Positions 17,789 through 26,033 of a stretch of 64,000 nt of DNA are shown piece by piece. Made by a program: the position numbers and the translations under genes. Each line of letters starts with the position of its first letter. Positions within the stretch are counted from its first letter, which is position 1. This DNA is from Bradyrhizobiaceae bacterium (GTDB lineage: Bacteria > Pseudomonadota > Alphaproteobacteria > Rhizobiales > Xanthobacteraceae): contig RXJC01000004.1 in the NCBI GenBank assembly GCA_003963435.1, forward strand, positions 156,195 to 220,194. Reading direction: 5' to 3'. The notes beneath the pieces are model-generated. The model saw only the letters and a list, made by a program, of their open reading frames with translations. It was not told the DNA's origin and did no database searches.

Positions 17789-18379
17789 GTGACCGATGCA
17801 CTCCTGACGGCGTCGAAACCCGAGCTACTGGACAAGGAAGGAGACCGCACGTTGCGCGGCCTGCTCTACGACTATTTCGCGTTCGGACGCAGTCTGGATG
17901 CCTGTCGCGAAACATTTGCGGGCTTCGTCGACTTGTCGCCAACCCAATATCTGATCCTGATCGCGATTAAGAACTCGACCGCCGACGAACCCATGGGCGT
18001 GAATCAAGTTGCGGAGCGGCTATATCTGAGCGGTGCCTTCGTCACCAACGAGATCAACAAGCTGGTTTCCGACGACCTGCTCGAGAAGAGCCCCCATCCC
18101 GAGGACGGACGGCGGGTGCAATTGAGCCTCACCCAGCACGGACTGAACCTGTTGATCCGTCTTGCCGCCTTGCAGCGCCCTGTCAACGACGCGTTGTTTG
18201 GAATGCTGACACGCGACGAATTCCGGTTGTTGTCCCAGTTGCTGGCCCGCCTCGCCGCCAACGGCGATAACGCCATCAAGCTGGCCGAGCATATCGGGGC
18301 AAAGATGAAGCTGGAATTAGCGCCCGCGGTAACGGATCGCCCCAGAAAGCAGCGCCGAGAAAGCCGCTCAAAACGATAG
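17789..18379 (+). CDS. MarR-family transcriptional regulator
   Basis: A 196-residue winged-helix regulator with a GTG start. The MarR core spans about residues 35-150; its DNA-binding helix reads GVNQVAERLYLSGAFVTNEINKL and the wing follows as HPEDGRRVQLSLT. It is divergent from the HpaB/HpaC operon and faces it across the palindrome at 17679-17697. MarR proteins commonly release DNA when they bind phenolic ligands, which fits an operon for a phenolic substrate. The C-terminal tail is basic (RKQRRESRSKR), beyond the usual length of the family. Confidence 0.88.
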   Translation: MTDALLTASKPELLDKEGDRTLRGLLYDYFAFGRSLDACRETFAGFVDLSPTQYLILIAIKNSTADEPMGVNQVAERLYLSGAFVTNEINKLVSDDLLEKSPHPEDGRRVQLSLTQHGLNLLIRLAALQRPVNDALFGMLTRDEFRLLSQLLARLAANGDNAIKLAEHIGAKMKLELAPAVTDRPRKQRRESRSKR

Positions 18380-18411
18380 CGAGAGCCTCCCGACGGAGGA
18401 CGGCCTCTCGC
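18379..18411 (+). terminator. Nested hairpin after marR
   Basis: Outer arms GCGAGAG and CTCTCGC enclose an inner stem CCTCC-CGAC-GGAGG directly at the stop of the MarR gene. No T run follows, so an intrinsic terminator is plausible but not certain. Confidence 0.45.
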
Positions 18412-18510
18412 GCGTAGCAATCGCAGAAATCATGCTCCTTCGAGGCAATCCCTCGGGATGCGGCACGCTCTGCAATACTATCATCAAGGGGCCGATCCTT
18501 TCAGATCCGT

Positions 18511-19179
18511 TCAGTGATGCACTTCTTCGACTGCAGCATTACCTTCCTCTTGTTCCAATCGCCACAACAAGACCTCAAAGCGGTCTTGGCCGAAGAACGG
18601 CTCACCCTTGAACACCATCGTTGGGACACCCCAATGACCGGCCGCCCGAAGCGACGCGTCGTTTGCCGCAAGGCTCTTATCGTAGCTCGCAGGATCGTCA
18701 GCGATGTGGGTTTCCATCTCTTGTAAATTCAGCCCTGCTCTTGCAGCCGCATCTGACAAGTGGACCCCCTCATGCCAATTATCTACCTCACCGCTCCAGA
18801 GAAGATTTGACACCTCCCGACAGAACGCCAGCCCACGTCCTCGCTTGGTTGCAGCGATCCCTAACCGACCAAGGCGAACTGCAAGGGGTTGCTCTGGAGC
18901 TATCGTCAAGGTCGCCGGGTCTTGCTTAATCGGGTCGGGAACCGGTCGCCGAAAGGGCATGCCGTGGAAAGCTGCCATTCTGGCGCTGTCCATCATGAAG
19001 TACGGTCTCGCGAGTTTGTTCATTGCAGCAAAGTATGATGGATTGCGAATAGCGGCGGGGTGAACAACTTTCAGATCGATCCTCGCACGGCGCTCAGCCT
19101 CAAGCCGTGCGATCCTAGGCAAAATGATATAGGAGTAGGGGCTTCGAAACGACCAATACAGTTCGACAACCGATGTCAT
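18511..19179 (-). CDS. 2-hydroxychromene-2-carboxylate isomerase-like DsbA-family protein
   Basis: A 222-residue protein of the DsbA-like thioredoxin fold, in the branch of 2-hydroxychromene-2-carboxylate isomerases (kappa-class glutathione transferase-like). The N-terminal catalytic region is SFRSPYSYI with a serine where oxidoreductases have CxxC. The C-terminal GHWGVPTMVFKGEPFFGQDR is the cis-proline and dimer region of this family. Such enzymes isomerise ring-cleavage products of bicyclic aromatics with glutathione. The start at 19179 gives the family N terminus VVELYWSFRSPYS. The physiological substrate is not evident. Confidence 0.8.
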   Translation of the reverse strand: MTSVVELYWSFRSPYSYIILPRIARLEAERRARIDLKVVHPAAIRNPSYFAAMNKLARPYFMMDSARMAAFHGMPFRRPVPDPIKQDPATLTIAPEQPLAVRLGRLGIAATKRGRGLAFCREVSNLLWSGEVDNWHEGVHLSDAAARAGLNLQEMETHIADDPASYDKSLAANDASLRAAGHWGVPTMVFKGEPFFGQDRFEVLLWRLEQEEGNAAVEEVHH

Positions 19180-19533
19180 TGCAACTTCCTTCTTGAGAAT
19201 GCCCTCCTCAACGTGGAGGCCGGCTCGCGTTCGGATAGAACACGGTGGTTGTTTGAGCCCAAGATATCGCGCCGGCCGCCTGCTTCCGTCCACCCCCACA
19301 AGCGACCGCTACCGCATAAAAGCAGTAACGGGAGCGGCTTAGCTGTTTGGTTGTCCCGGCTGCAGGGCCAAGTCTCTTCGCCAGCCTTCTATGATCTCAG
19401 AGAGCCGAGGACTGGTGCGTCGGATCGTAGTCGTCACCCATATGAACTCCGACAGGCCCGAATTGCATCAGCCAGCATAACGACGTTTTGCGCCATTGCG
19501 CGGACGCCGTGCAGTTAAGTAACTTGACTTCGG
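19180..19533. other. Intergenic region
   Basis: About 350 bases between two minus-strand genes. It should contain the promoter of the isomerase-like gene. I found no gene in it. Confidence 0.4.
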
Positions 19534-20520
19534 TCATGACAGGCGGCCGGGTGGTAATTTGATGGGATCAAGTCCCGGCAGATCCGGGCCCACGGGTACA
19601 ATTCCGCTCGGGTTGAGCGCCTTGATCGAATAGTACCCTCGCTTGATGTGATCGACGTTCACTGTATCGCGGATACCAGGTATGGCCAGCATTTGCGCAA
19701 GGTAAGCGCTCAGCGCAGGGTAGTCTGCAAGTCGGCGCAGATTGCATTTGAAGAGACTGTGATACGCCGCGTCGAAGCGCACCAATGTCACGAATAATCG
19801 TACGTCTGCCTCAGTCAGCCTTTCGCCGGTTAGAAACGGTCTACGCCGCCCGACGTGCTCCTCCAACTCGTCAAGCATGAGGAATACCTCGTTGAACGCT
19901 TCTTCGTAGGCAACCTGAGTGGTGGCGAAGCCGGCGCGGTAAACACCGTGGTTGAGCCGAGGATAGATGCGATCGTTGAGTGCATCAATGCCCGCGCGCA
20001 GCTCCTTTGGGTAGAGGTCAATTTCTCCATCAGCCAAAGCTCCAAACCCGCAATTGAATATGCGCACGATATCGGCGGATTCATTGTTGACGATCGTCTT
20101 GCGCTGCTTATCCCACAACACCGGCACGGTGGCTCGTCCAGTAAAGTGCGGGTCGGCACGGGTGTAAATTTCATGCAGGTAGGTAGCGCCGTTGACGTCG
20201 TCCCGGTCGGATCCCGGATAGTCACCGAAGCGCCATCCCTCATCAGTCAAGTTTGGCTCGACAACGCTAACCGATATCACCGCCTCAAGCTGCTTGAGCT
20301 TGCGGGCGATGAGCGTACGTGATGCCCAAGGACAGGCCAGCGCAACATACAAGTGATAACGTCCGGCCTCTGCCTTGAATCCTTCCTCTCCTGTCGGACC
20401 GGCCGCACCGTCAGGAGTGATCCAATGGCGGAAGCTGGAAATCTGGCGCACATAGCCTCCTTTGGAGTCGGTGCCTTGCACTGGCTGCCACTTCGCCATC
20501 CATCTGCCGTTGACTAGCAT
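19534..20520 (-). CDS. Glutathionyl-hydroquinone reductase (omega/xi-class GST)
   Basis: A 328-residue glutathione transferase of the xi class (YqjG/PcpF/Ecm4-like), which removes glutathione from glutathionyl-hydroquinones. The catalytic motif is ALACPWASR with the characteristic CPWA cysteine (about residue 64). The C-terminal half carries NVDHIKRGYY, a family signature. The start at 20520 follows a GGAACC stretch and yields the expected N terminus. In catabolic regions such an enzyme protects against quinone conjugates. Three more glutathione-dependent genes are within 15 kb. Confidence 0.9.
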   Translation of the reverse strand: MLVNGRWMAKWQPVQGTDSKGGYVRQISSFRHWITPDGAAGPTGEEGFKAEAGRYHLYVALACPWASRTLIARKLKQLEAVISVSVVEPNLTDEGWRFGDYPGSDRDDVNGATYLHEIYTRADPHFTGRATVPVLWDKQRKTIVNNESADIVRIFNCGFGALADGEIDLYPKELRAGIDALNDRIYPRLNHGVYRAGFATTQVAYEEAFNEVFLMLDELEEHVGRRRPFLTGERLTEADVRLFVTLVRFDAAYHSLFKCNLRRLADYPALSAYLAQMLAIPGIRDTVNVDHIKRGYYSIKALNPSGIVPVGPDLPGLDPIKLPPGRLS

Positions 20521-20802
20521 CGCCGGTTCCTTCCGAATCTTGTTGGTCGTTTGCCGATGGTTGCTACCTGCCCGCCGTCTCCGCCGCTTAGGCGTTTTTG
20601 ACGACTGCACGGAAGGATCGACTAATTGGCGCCTTCGAGAAGCCCGCGCTCAGGCCTCTCGCAAGTTTCCGTGTTGTCCGTATTACAACCCGAGCAAGAA
20701 CGAAAAAGCCCCGCCGGAAAGGATCGCAAAGCAATGCCCTTTCTTCGCGACATGCATTACTTTGCCGACATAGACCAGCCTGCTTTGAGGCGCGCTAGCG
20801 GT

Positions 20803-21513
20803 CTAGAATTTCTCCGACCACGGTCGAACATCAACTTCATGGGACCACGCGCTCCGAGGTTGCCGATGCAATTGCACATAAAGCTCAGCGATCGCATCCG
20901 GCGCGAGCAACGATTCCTCCCCGCGCTCATCGATAAGATGCCGATAATGCTCGGATTCGATTTGCCCGTCTATGATCACGAACCCGATGTGTATGCCTTG
21001 CGGTCCCAGCTCACGAGCCATGCTTTGGGCGAGCGCACGCAAGCCGAATTTTGGAACTGCCAAGTTGGCGAAGCCAGCGCTGCCGCGCATTGCAGCAGTT
21101 GCACCGGTAAAAATGATTGTCCCGTGCCCTCGTTTGGCCATGCGCCGTGCGGCAGCCTGACCGACGAGCAAGCCTCCGAGGCAGCCGATTCGCCAGCAAC
21201 GTTCAAAGTCGGCCGGGTCGATATCGAGAACGTTGTTTTTTTGGAACGCGCCTGCGTTGAAAACGACCAGGTCAGGCTCCCCAAGGTCGCGGTCCACGCT
21301 GTCGAAGACACGTTGAACATCTTCGCTGTTCGAGACATCGGCGGTGTAGGGGCGAGCGCCATTGCATCCTTCAGATTCGATTATGGAGCTCAGCTTCGTC
21401 TGATCGCGCGCTACGGCACCGACCTGCATTTTTTCGGTGACGAAACGTCGGGTCAACGCCCGGCCGAGGCCAGGTCCGACCCCGAATACGATCGCCGTCT
21501 CGCGTGCCGCCAT
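20803..21513 (-). CDS. Short-chain dehydrogenase-like protein lacking the catalytic Tyr
   Basis: A 236-residue Rossmann-fold SDR-type protein. The nucleotide-binding motif is FGVGPGLGRAL at the N terminus (about residues 10-20) and the structural NAG motif is VFNAGAF. At the active site the lysine is present (VPKFGL), but the residue four before it, normally Tyr, is Leu (ANLAVPK), and the usual Ser position reads TGAT. It may therefore bind NAD(P) without standard SDR catalysis or use another residue. The same substitution pattern occurs in a subgroup of SDR-like proteins in soil bacteria. The start at 21513 was chosen for the proximity of the glycine motif. Confidence 0.78.
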   Translation of the reverse strand: MAARETAIVFGVGPGLGRALTRRFVTEKMQVGAVARDQTKLSSIIESEGCNGARPYTADVSNSEDVQRVFDSVDRDLGEPDLVVFNAGAFQKNNVLDIDPADFERCWRIGCLGGLLVGQAAARRMAKRGHGTIIFTGATAAMRGSAGFANLAVPKFGLRALAQSMARELGPQGIHIGFVIIDGQIESEHYRHLIDERGEESLLAPDAIAELYVQLHRQPRSAWSHEVDVRPWSEKF

Positions 21514-21645
21514 GTTCCTTCTACGCCTTCCAAGCCGCGGAAATCTTTTAGGCGCTGGTGCGCCGGCGAATCTTACCAATCGCTTCCATAAGCTATCCCC
21601 GGACCTCCTCCGGCAATTGCTCCAACCCCTTCGAAGTCCGAAATC

Positions 21646-22113
21646 CTAATTCTTCCAAGATTTAGACTTGAGCAAAACCCCGAAGATCATCAAATGCGAA
21701 ACGACTACCAAAGGGGCGTAGAACGTATAGACATACCACAAGGTAGCAAGATTGAAGCTGGGAACGTTCAACTCTACGACACCGCGCAATCCATTTAATA
21801 GATCTAGAAATCCCCACGAGTTCGTTGCCCACACTAGCGGAATGGCAACATGCAAGTTGCTGCGCAACACGAAGATAGAAGCTAGGGCCAGGGCCGCTTC
21901 TATGAGATCACCGTAAGCGGCATTGGAAAGAAACTCCCTTGGCAGGTTCGGATCGACCATGCCGGCTACCAATAACGTCATTCCTATATACCGGGGCACA
22001 TGGACCCAAAGCAGTAGAATTAGAGCTGAATTACGAGAGAGCTTGGTTAGCGATGGCCACACGTACCAAGTCGCGACGAGGGCTACGACACAGACACTCG
22101 TAAGTATCTGCAT
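21646..22113 (-). CDS. Small multi-spanning membrane protein of unknown function
   Basis: A 155-residue hydrophobic protein with about four or five transmembrane segments (ILTSVCVVALVATWYVW, ALILLLWVHVPRYIGMTLL, LVVVSHLMIFGVLL and others). I do not recognise a family with confidence. An in-frame start far upstream is possible, but the ATG at 22113 gives a normal membrane-protein N terminus. It is downstream of the deacetylase-type gene and may belong to the same transcription unit. Confidence 0.6.
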   Translation of the reverse strand: MQILTSVCVVALVATWYVWPSLTKLSRNSALILLLWVHVPRYIGMTLLVAGMVDPNLPREFLSNAAYGDLIEAALALASIFVLRSNLHVAIPLVWATNSWGFLDLLNGLRGVVELNVPSFNLATLWYVYTFYAPLVVVSHLMIFGVLLKSKSWKN

Positions 22114-22207
22114 CCAAAATATTGCAACGCTATTCACTGCGAGCGGACTCCTTCGAACTCGATATGCCCGCAAGTATAGCTCGCGGATTGCCGTTAACGA
22201 GTGGAAC

Positions 22208-23095
22208 TCAGATCGGCAATTTGGCCGCGCGATACCAGTCATTGATTTCGCCGGCTGTGGCGAACCAGACTTTGTCGTGTCCGGCGATGTGTGCGAATGC
22301 CTCAGCCAAATGCTTCATGCGAAATGGCTGACCAACGATAAACGTATGAAGCGCGATCGGCATGATCCTGGGTATGCGCTCACCTTCTTCGTACAAGACG
22401 TCAAACTGGTCGCGGATCAGTTGGCCAAAATCGCCCGCAGTCATTCCGAAGGTAAGCAGGGACGGGAGATCATTGCATTCGACCGAATACGGCATTGAGA
22501 GCAAGGAGCCTTGCTTAACCTTCATCGGGAATGGAAGGTCGTCACAGGAGTAATCGCAGAGATATTCTATGCCATTCTCCGCCAGCAAATCTGCTGTCTG
22601 GTGAGTCTCGGTAAGAAACGGGCTGAGCCATCCCTTTGGTCGTTGTCCAGTGGCTTCCTCGATACTCCGTATCGTCTCTGAAACTAACTCCACCTCCTGC
22701 TCTGTCGATAGGCCATTGACGACTTCGGTGTTGTTCCTGCCATGCCCCATCCATTCCCAACGACGCTTCACTCCCTCCTCGATGATCCGAGGATACTCCC
22801 GACAGACATCTGAGTTGAGGCACACACTGGCCCGTAAACCAAAACGATCCATCGTTTCCATCATCCGCCAGATTCCGACCCGCTGACCGTAGTCGCGCCA
22901 TCCGTAGTTCAGCGGATCAGGCTTGAACTGGGCGGTTTGCGGGACAACGGCAGGACCCGGCCTGTCTTCTGGGAAGTGCTCCATATTCACATAGACGACC
23001 ACCGCAACACGAGCGTCATTTGGTAGGCGCAGCGACGGCCGATCAATGATCGGGCTGTAGACGTACCGCTTCGTTTGGGTCAACATTGAAGCCAT
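22208..23095 (-). CDS. Polysaccharide deacetylase-family hydrolase, PuuE-like
   Basis: A 295-residue member of the NodB-homology superfamily, closest in style to allantoinase PuuE and similar amidohydrolases. Visible features are VVVYVNMEHF at the first strand, GLRASVCLNSDVCREYP (about residues 86-102), GHGRNNTEVVNG (about 118-129) as a metal motif, and RPKGWLSPFLTET. Members hydrolyse C-N bonds of ureides, cyclic amides or acetylated sugars. It lies 21 bases downstream of the isochorismatase-like gene, so the pair may successively hydrolyse a ring amide and an open-chain carbamoyl or amide product. The substrate is inferred only. Confidence 0.82.
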   Translation of the reverse strand: MASMLTQTKRYVYSPIIDRPSLRLPNDARVAVVVYVNMEHFPEDRPGPAVVPQTAQFKPDPLNYGWRDYGQRVGIWRMMETMDRFGLRASVCLNSDVCREYPRIIEEGVKRRWEWMGHGRNNTEVVNGLSTEQEVELVSETIRSIEEATGQRPKGWLSPFLTETHQTADLLAENGIEYLCDYSCDDLPFPMKVKQGSLLSMPYSVECNDLPSLLTFGMTAGDFGQLIRDQFDVLYEEGERIPRIMPIALHTFIVGQPFRMKHLAEAFAHIAGHDKVWFATAGEINDWYRAAKLPI

Positions 23096-23116
23096 CCTAC
23101 TTTCTATCTGCAGTAA

Positions 23117-23782
23117 TTAGGAAAGTGAGCCGACTGTCGCCGCGCGAATGGACAGGCCGGCGAAGTAGGTCAATACTTCCTCGCGGCTCAACACGTCGCC
23201 GTATTTGCTGTCGATATCAAACAGGTTTGCATCGTGCGGCGCTTGGTGCCGATCGCCGACGCACTCGCGCGGAACCATAACTCGGAAGCCATACTGCATT
23301 GCATCAACCGCCGTTGCGCGAATGCAACCGCTTGTGGTGCATCCGACAAGAATTACCGTGTCCACGCCGCGGCTTGTCAGCATCGAGGCCAAACAGGTTC
23401 CGAAGAATGCGCTGGGATACTGCTTGCTGAAGACTATCTCGCCGTCGATCGGCGTAAATTGCGGAACAATCTGGCTCAGAGGATGCGTCGCCGTTAAGCA
23501 CCGCAGCAGAGGGACTTTCTTTACAAACATGCCGCCGTCTAGACCGCTCGGATCATAGACTACACGGGTGTGCACAACTGGAACGCCGTGCGCTCGGGCA
23601 GCATTCAGCACGGGCACACTAGCGAGAACGGCCTCCACTACGGCAGGAGCATAAAAGGGCGACTCTTCCCGCACGTAACTATTGATGAAATCAACGTTGA
23701 TGAGAGCGGGCCACCGGCCGAAGCCAAGACGCGTATCAAATACGCCTTGATAGTTCTGCGCGACTGCATCTAGTTCAGCCAT
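23117..23782 (-). CDS. Isochorismatase-family cysteine hydrolase
   Basis: A 221-residue cysteine amidohydrolase of the isochorismatase-like family, of the kind that includes N-carbamoylsarcosine amidase and maleamate amidase. The catalytic Asp is in LINVDFINSY, and the nucleophilic Cys is in ILVGCTTSGCIRATA, the GCTTSGC motif of the amidase branch. A GTG two codons upstream (23788) is an alternative start. A 16-bp operator-like site (23819-23834) lies 37 bases before the start, placing the gene in the same regulon as the symporter that runs the other way. Confidence 0.88.
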   Translation of the reverse strand: MAELDAVAQNYQGVFDTRLGFGRWPALINVDFINSYVREESPFYAPAVVEAVLASVPVLNAARAHGVPVVHTRVVYDPSGLDGGMFVKKVPLLRCLTATHPLSQIVPQFTPIDGEIVFSKQYPSAFFGTCLASMLTSRGVDTVILVGCTTSGCIRATAVDAMQYGFRVMVPRECVGDRHQAPHDANLFDIDSKYGDVLSREEVLTYFAGLSIRAATVGSLS

Positions 23783-23818
23783 GTTCACACCCCGCCCCAG
23801 TCGCGTTGCGCAAGAATT

Positions 23819-23834
23819 AGTTGGACGACTGACT
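23819..23834. promoter_or_regulatory. Operator-like site, regulon copy 1
   Basis: AGTTGGACGACTGACT. It matches 14 of 16 positions of the palindromic consensus AGTCAGWCGWCTGACT seen best at 23956. It lies 37 bases upstream of the isochorismatase-type gene on the minus strand. Confidence 0.55.
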
Positions 23835-23955
23835 GACGGTCATAGTCCAGTTGCCGAAGGGCGTCAAACGGCAATGGCCTCGCCCTCGAAAACTCCAGTC
23901 GGCGCACCTCACGAGGATAGGAACAGGACTTGACACAAGACGATGACCAGATGAC

Positions 23956-23971
23956 AGTCAGTCGTCTGACT
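23956..23971. promoter_or_regulatory. Operator-like site, regulon copy 2
   Basis: AGTCAGTCGTCTGACT: outer 6-base arms AGTCAG and CTGACT are perfectly complementary around TCGT. It lies 112 bases upstream of the DUF3311/symporter operon. TetR-type dimers bind such 14-18 bp sites, and three related copies occur upstream of other genes of the cluster. Confidence 0.65.
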
Positions 23972-24082
23972 AATATTTATTGGCGCTCGCGACGTTCTCT
24001 CGGGGGAACTAACGCAGCTCTTGGTCCAGTCGGCCGTTCGAAACAGCATTAAGGCGGCGCCCAACCACCGGAGCAAAAGAAG

Positions 24083-24388
24083 ATGCAACAATCTGATCCG
24101 TCGCAAATTACCCGGGAACGCAAGGAGTTCAGCGCCGCATTGCCGGCTCGCGCAATCAGCTCCACGGCGCGCTCTTCGCTGCTGTTCCTCCTCGCGCTCC
24201 TACCCTTCTTGGGCTTTCTGGTGGGTTCGACCTTCGTCAACCAGGTCACCCCCCTTGTGTTCGGCTTTCCCCGCTTGTTGGCCTGGATAGTACTCTGGAT
24301 CATCCTGACCAGCTGCATCATGTCGGTTATCTACATCTTAGATCCGCAAAACGCTCCCGCCCCTCCAGATGAGAAATCTCGTCCATGA
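24083..24388 (+). CDS. DUF3311 small membrane protein, symporter partner
   Basis: A 101-residue protein with two hydrophobic segments (SSLLFLLALLPFLGFLVG and LAWIVLWIILTSCIMSVIYI) and a C-terminal Pro-rich tail. It matches the DUF3311 pattern, a small subunit encoded just before many sodium:solute symporters. The stop overlaps the symporter start as ATGA (24385-24388), so the two are translationally coupled and probably form one complex. The upstream operator-like site at 23956 suggests control by a TetR protein. Confidence 0.82.
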   Translation: MQQSDPSQITRERKEFSAALPARAISSTARSSLLFLLALLPFLGFLVGSTFVNQVTPLVFGFPRLLAWIVLWIILTSCIMSVIYILDPQNAPAPPDEKSRP

Positions 24389-25869
24389 ACATTTCCCTGA
24401 TCATCATCGCGGGAACTGGCATAGTTGCGCTGTTGCTGGGTCTTCACGCTCGTCGCGGCAAAGAGATGGGCTTGGAGCAGTGGACTGTAGGAAAGAGAGG
24501 TTTTGGAGCATTTCTCGTATTCCTGCTTATGGCGGGGGAAATATACACGACAGTCGCCTTCCTGGGCGGAAGCGGTTTCGCATATGGGCGTGGCGCCGCC
24601 GTGTATTATATTCTGAGTTATCCTTGCTTAGCCTACGTTATTTCCTATTGGCTTTTGCCTTCGATCTGGCGCTACGCAGCGGAGCATGGGTTGATTACCC
24701 AGGCGGGCTTCTTTGCAAAGAAATACGACAGCCCGGCGATGGGCATTTTAGTTTCGCTTGTCGGTATCGCTGCGCTTGTCCCCTACCTAGTCCTTCAATT
24801 CAAGGGGCTCGGCATCATCGTTGCAACTGCGTCGTACGGGACAATTTCGTCGGAAGCGGCGATATGGATTGGTGCGCTGCTGGTCACTGCCTATGTGACC
24901 GTGTCCGGTATCCGAGGTGCAGCATGGACGGCAGTACTCAAAGACGTCGTCGTTCTTATCGTGATCGTTTTCTTGGGAATCTACCTGCCGCTCCACCACT
25001 ACGGCAGCTTTCAGGCAATGTTTGCGGCGATCGAAACGGCAAAGCCCGGATTCCTTTCACTGCAGCAAAGCAGCCGCGGCCTTGTTTGGTTTGCCTCAAC
25101 CGTTCTGCTGGCCGGTCTTGGGTTCTATATGTGGCCTCACACCTTCGCCTCGCTGTATACGGCAAGAGATGAGAGGGTGTTTCGTAAGAATGCGATCATC
25201 CTGCCGCTTTATCAATTGATCTTACTGTTCGTGGCATTCGTCGGGTTCGCCGCAATTCTAAAGGTACCCGGCCTGCAAGGTAGCAACATCGACCTCTCGT
25301 TGTTCCGACTTTCAATCGAAACTTTCGATCCTTGGTTCATAGGCGTGATCGGAGCGGCCGGCATGCTGACGGCTCTCGTTCCAGGAGCGATGATCATAAT
25401 AGCGGTGGCAACCATGCTGGCCAACAATGTATACCGGGTCGTGCATGCTCGAGCTGACGATGCGCAGATTACGCGAATGGCCAAGCTCCTCGTTCCCATC
25501 GTGGCCCTCATCGCGGTGTTTTTTGCCCTTGCTGGAAACGATACCATCGTGGCACTCCAGCTCACCGGCTATAGCTTCATTACGCAACTCTTTCCGGCGC
25601 TTCTATTGAGCCTCCTTCCAACGAACCCAGCCACGAAGGTAGTCGCCTTCGTAGGAATCTCGGTCGGAAGTGCAGCCGTAGCGGTCCTTGGCTTCGGCTA
25701 TCTTCGCCTCGAAGACCTATTCACTGGTCTGCCTGCGATAGCTTACGAAATTAACACCGGATTTGTTGCGCTGGTCTTGAACATTGTCTCCATGGCGATT
25801 GTCGGAGGCCTGCTGCAATATCTGAAACCGCGGGGACCGGCCATGATAGAGACCCGACAGATGCACTAA
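24385..25869 (+). CDS. Sodium:solute symporter family transporter
   Basis: A 494-residue inner-membrane carrier of the solute:sodium symporter family with about 13 hydrophobic segments. The family core is seen in FLVFLLMAGEIYTTVAFLGG (about residues 45-63), the sodium-site region on TM1, and LAGLGFYMWPHTFASLYTAR (about 238-257). Its partner DUF3311 gene precedes it. It most likely imports the substrate processed by the neighbouring cysteine hydrolase and deacetylase-type enzyme; substrates of this branch are often carboxylates or ureides. Confidence 0.9.
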   Translation: MNISLIIIAGTGIVALLLGLHARRGKEMGLEQWTVGKRGFGAFLVFLLMAGEIYTTVAFLGGSGFAYGRGAAVYYILSYPCLAYVISYWLLPSIWRYAAEHGLITQAGFFAKKYDSPAMGILVSLVGIAALVPYLVLQFKGLGIIVATASYGTISSEAAIWIGALLVTAYVTVSGIRGAAWTAVLKDVVVLIVIVFLGIYLPLHHYGSFQAMFAAIETAKPGFLSLQQSSRGLVWFASTVLLAGLGFYMWPHTFASLYTARDERVFRKNAIILPLYQLILLFVAFVGFAAILKVPGLQGSNIDLSLFRLSIETFDPWFIGVIGAAGMLTALVPGAMIIIAVATMLANNVYRVVHARADDAQITRMAKLLVPIVALIAVFFALAGNDTIVALQLTGYSFITQLFPALLLSLLPTNPATKVVAFVGISVGSAAVAVLGFGYLRLEDLFTGLPAIAYEINTGFVALVLNIVSMAIVGGLLQYLKPRGPAMIETRQMH

Positions 25870-26033
25870 ACTTGGCTCTGCATTGTCAGAATGCGTTTGG
25901 ACCAAGCGAAACAAAGCTGACTGCGTCCTGTACCTTTTGTTCGTGGCCGAGCCGGTTTTACTCACGAGACGTTACTTCAGCCATAAGCCTCGTATTTGCA
26001 TTCACTCTCTCGGTCTTCTTTCTGCAATAAGAG

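Noticed and set aside
20626..21591. 321-residue open frame on the plus strand over the SDR gene
   Set aside because: Shadow; the minus strand has the glycine motif and family pattern.
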